From the NCBI RefSeq assembly GCF_003691365.1, contig NZ_CP033087.1:510501-574500 (forward strand): DNA of 64,000 bases, in the 5' to 3' direction. Each line of letters starts with the position of its first letter. Within the stretch, counting starts at the first letter, position 1. Below the pieces are notes generated by a model, which was not told the DNA's origin, made no database searches, and saw only the letters and a program-made list of their open reading frames with translations. Positions 62,847-64,000 of the stretch are shown piece after piece. The DNA comes from Commensalibacter melissae (GTDB lineage: Bacteria > Pseudomonadota > Alphaproteobacteria > Acetobacterales > Acetobacteraceae). The position numbers were made by a program, and so were the translations under genes.

Positions 62847-64000
62847 ATGATGCGTGTTTTTTTTAATCCCTTGAATAAAGTCAGAAAAAAGAAAATTCAA
62901 AAACTTTTGAATAAAGGGAAAAAACATTATGAAAGAAAAGAATATGTTTCAGCATATAATTGTTTTTCACAGGGCGCATCTTTAAAATCCCCTGAAGCTC
63001 AATATTACCTGGCTTTATGTTATTTAAATGGACATGGAGTTGCTTTTAGCCTGCAAGAAGCGTCTTTATGGTTTGAAAGTGCAGCATCAGCTGGCTATAA
63101 TGACGCTGAATATATGCTTGCATTATTATATATGCGTGGACTTCCCGAACTTAATGCAGTAACGGGACATGATATATTTACCCTAAAACAGGCTAAAGTT
63201 TCCGATGACTTAAAAACCGATTATGAAAAAGCTCGTTATTGGGCTCAAAAAGTAGCTGAAAATGGGTCTGCTGATGGTCAGGCCCTCTATGCTTACCTCT
63301 TATCAGAAATCACATCTGAACAAAATCAATTTGATGAAATAATAAAATGGTATGATAAGTCAATTTCCCAAGGTTCACCGCAAGGTTATATGGGGAAAGG
63401 ATTGTTTTTATTAAAAATTAGCAAAACCCAGGATGATTTTTCCAAAGCGGCTGCATTATTGCAAGTTGCAGCTGAAAATGGACTTGGTACGGCGATTTAT
63501 ACCTTGGCTATTATGTATGAAACTGGAAAGGGGGTTGAAATTAATCATGAATATGCTGTTCAGTTGTATAAACAGGCTGCGGAATTGGGTATCCGACAGG
63601 CGCAAGCATTATATGGCATTGCCTTACGAAAAGGAAATGGGGTTGAGCGGAATTTCCTTGAAGCTGAAACTTGGTTAAGACGTGCTGCCGTAGGTGGGGA
63701 TGTAGAGGCTGCTTCGGTATTGGCTGATATGCTGGCATCAGGTACTAAGGATATACCACCTAATTATACTGAGGCTATAAAATGGTATCAGTTTGCGTTT
63801 TTAGAAAAACAGCATGTTGGTGCCGCTTTTGCCTTGGGTTATTTATATTTTAATGGTTTAGGAGTTGTTAAGGCTGTAGATAAGGCAATTGATCTTTATA
63901 AATTTGCTGCTGATAAAGGATATTTGCCAGCGTTAGATATTCTTGCCGAAATCGCTCTTACAAATTCTCAATATATTTCTGTAGAAGAAGTCGTCGATAA
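62847..64000 (+). CDS. Sel1-repeat protein, 3' end beyond window
   Basis: An open frame from the ATG at 62847 (ATGATG doublet) to the right edge without a stop, at least 384 residues. After a basic N-terminus it consists of Sel1-like repeats, alpha/alpha units of about 36 residues: AQYYLALCYLNGHGVAFSL, AIYTLAIMYETGKGVEIN, AQALYGIALRKGNGVERN, AFALGYLYFNGLGVVKAV, each followed by a helix with KA or EA and AAE.G. Sel1 repeats mediate protein-protein contacts. There is no signal peptide. It starts 35 bases after the HlyD gene on the same strand, so it is likely the third gene of the secretion operon. Confidence 0.88.
   Translation, partial: MMRVFFNPLNKVRKKKIQKLLNKGKKHYERKEYVSAYNCFSQGASLKSPEAQYYLALCYLNGHGVAFSLQEASLWFESAASAGYNDAEYMLALLYMRGLPELNAVTGHDIFTLKQAKVSDDLKTDYEKARYWAQKVAENGSADGQALYAYLLSEITSEQNQFDEIIKWYDKSISQGSPQGYMGKGLFLLKISKTQDDFSKAAALLQVAAENGLGTAIYTLAIMYETGKGVEINHEYAVQLYKQAAELGIRQAQALYGIALRKGNGVERNFLEAETWLRRAAVGGDVEAASVLADMLASGTKDIPPNYTEAIKWYQFAFLEKQHVGAAFALGYLYFNGLGVVKAVDKAIDLYKFAADKGYLPALDILAEIALTNSQYISVEEVVD

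Noticed and set aside
1-64000. CRISPR array, prophage, integron or insertion sequence
   Set aside because: No regularly spaced repeats, no transposase or integrase, no attachment-site duplications and no tRNA gene were found; the accessory-looking parts are single genes.

Overview
The window is a stretch of chromosome from an AT-rich, Gram-negative alphaproteobacterium. The best fit is an acetic acid bacterium (Acetobacteraceae) of the low-GC, insect-associated kind such as Commensalibacter. That placement is an inference from several things: an HpnN-type hopanoid exporter, an OlsB-type ornithine-lipid acyltransferase, a Cys-poor alphaproteobacterial-type Fur, the mrcA-prfB, cvpA-purF-SDR and divergent mutY/DUF721 gene pairs, and a phosphotransacetylase. 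No rRNA, tRNA, CRISPR array or intact insertion sequence was seen. Most genes are ordinary chromosomal ones.

Layout. 0-4.6 kb: the end of a GTP cyclohydrolase II gene, ribH, the RND-type lipid exporter hpnN, and rdgB on the other strand. 4.9-9.7 kb: an aldo/keto reductase, penicillin-binding protein 1A, and prfB with a classical programmed +1 frameshift. 9.8-14.1 kb: a TonB energising operon (tonB, a small ORF, exbB, two exbD genes, a TPR-like periplasmic protein). 14.3-19.9 kb: a run of small housekeeping genes (nfuA, RutE-like nitroreductase, tsaB, rimI, fur, olsB, lnt). 19.9-28.6 kb: three FUSC-family membrane proteins of about 700 residues, with an unrelated AT-rich polytopic membrane protein between the first and second. 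28.7-32.1 kb: a TPP riboswitch controlling a TonB-dependent receptor and a ThiY-like periplasmic protein, which together look like a thiamin-precursor uptake unit fed by the TonB operon upstream. 32.2-33.2 kb: a DUF805 protein followed by a decayed partial copy of itself.

33.6-40.5 kb: pta and a DUF721 gene on the minus strand, divergent mutY then hemH, a lone POTRA-domain protein, a previously unlisted 49-residue membrane peptide, an SMR exporter, a second aldo/keto reductase and an AI-2E-family transporter. 40.5-43.3 kb: a tight ABC polysaccharide-export operon (permease, GT61-like glycosyltransferase, ATPase). 43.5-45.2 kb: a lytic transglycosylase/SPOR lipoprotein with a structured leader. 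45.2-46.4 kb: a gene-poor zone with promoter-like and terminator-like signals and decayed reading frames. 46.4-53 kb, minus strand: an NfsB-like nitroreductase, a small membrane protein, cvpA-purF-SDR (the SDR lacks its catalytic residues) and a Na/Pi cotransporter. 53.3-58.5 kb: a small conserved-looking protein, a polysaccharide pyruvyl transferase and full-length metH. 59-64 kb: a type I secretion ABC transporter, its HlyD partner and a Sel1-repeat protein that runs off the window.

Cell-envelope functions dominate: hopanoid, ornithine-lipid and lipoprotein processing, peptidoglycan synthesis and turnover, polysaccharide export, type I secretion and TonB-dependent import. This suits a bacterium living on or in a host surface. 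No single undescribed defence-like or mobile system is evident. The best leads are the FUSC array with its inserted membrane gene, the orphan POTRA protein, the catalytically dead SDR, the type I secretion/Sel1 operon and the small membrane peptides with strong ribosome-binding sites.
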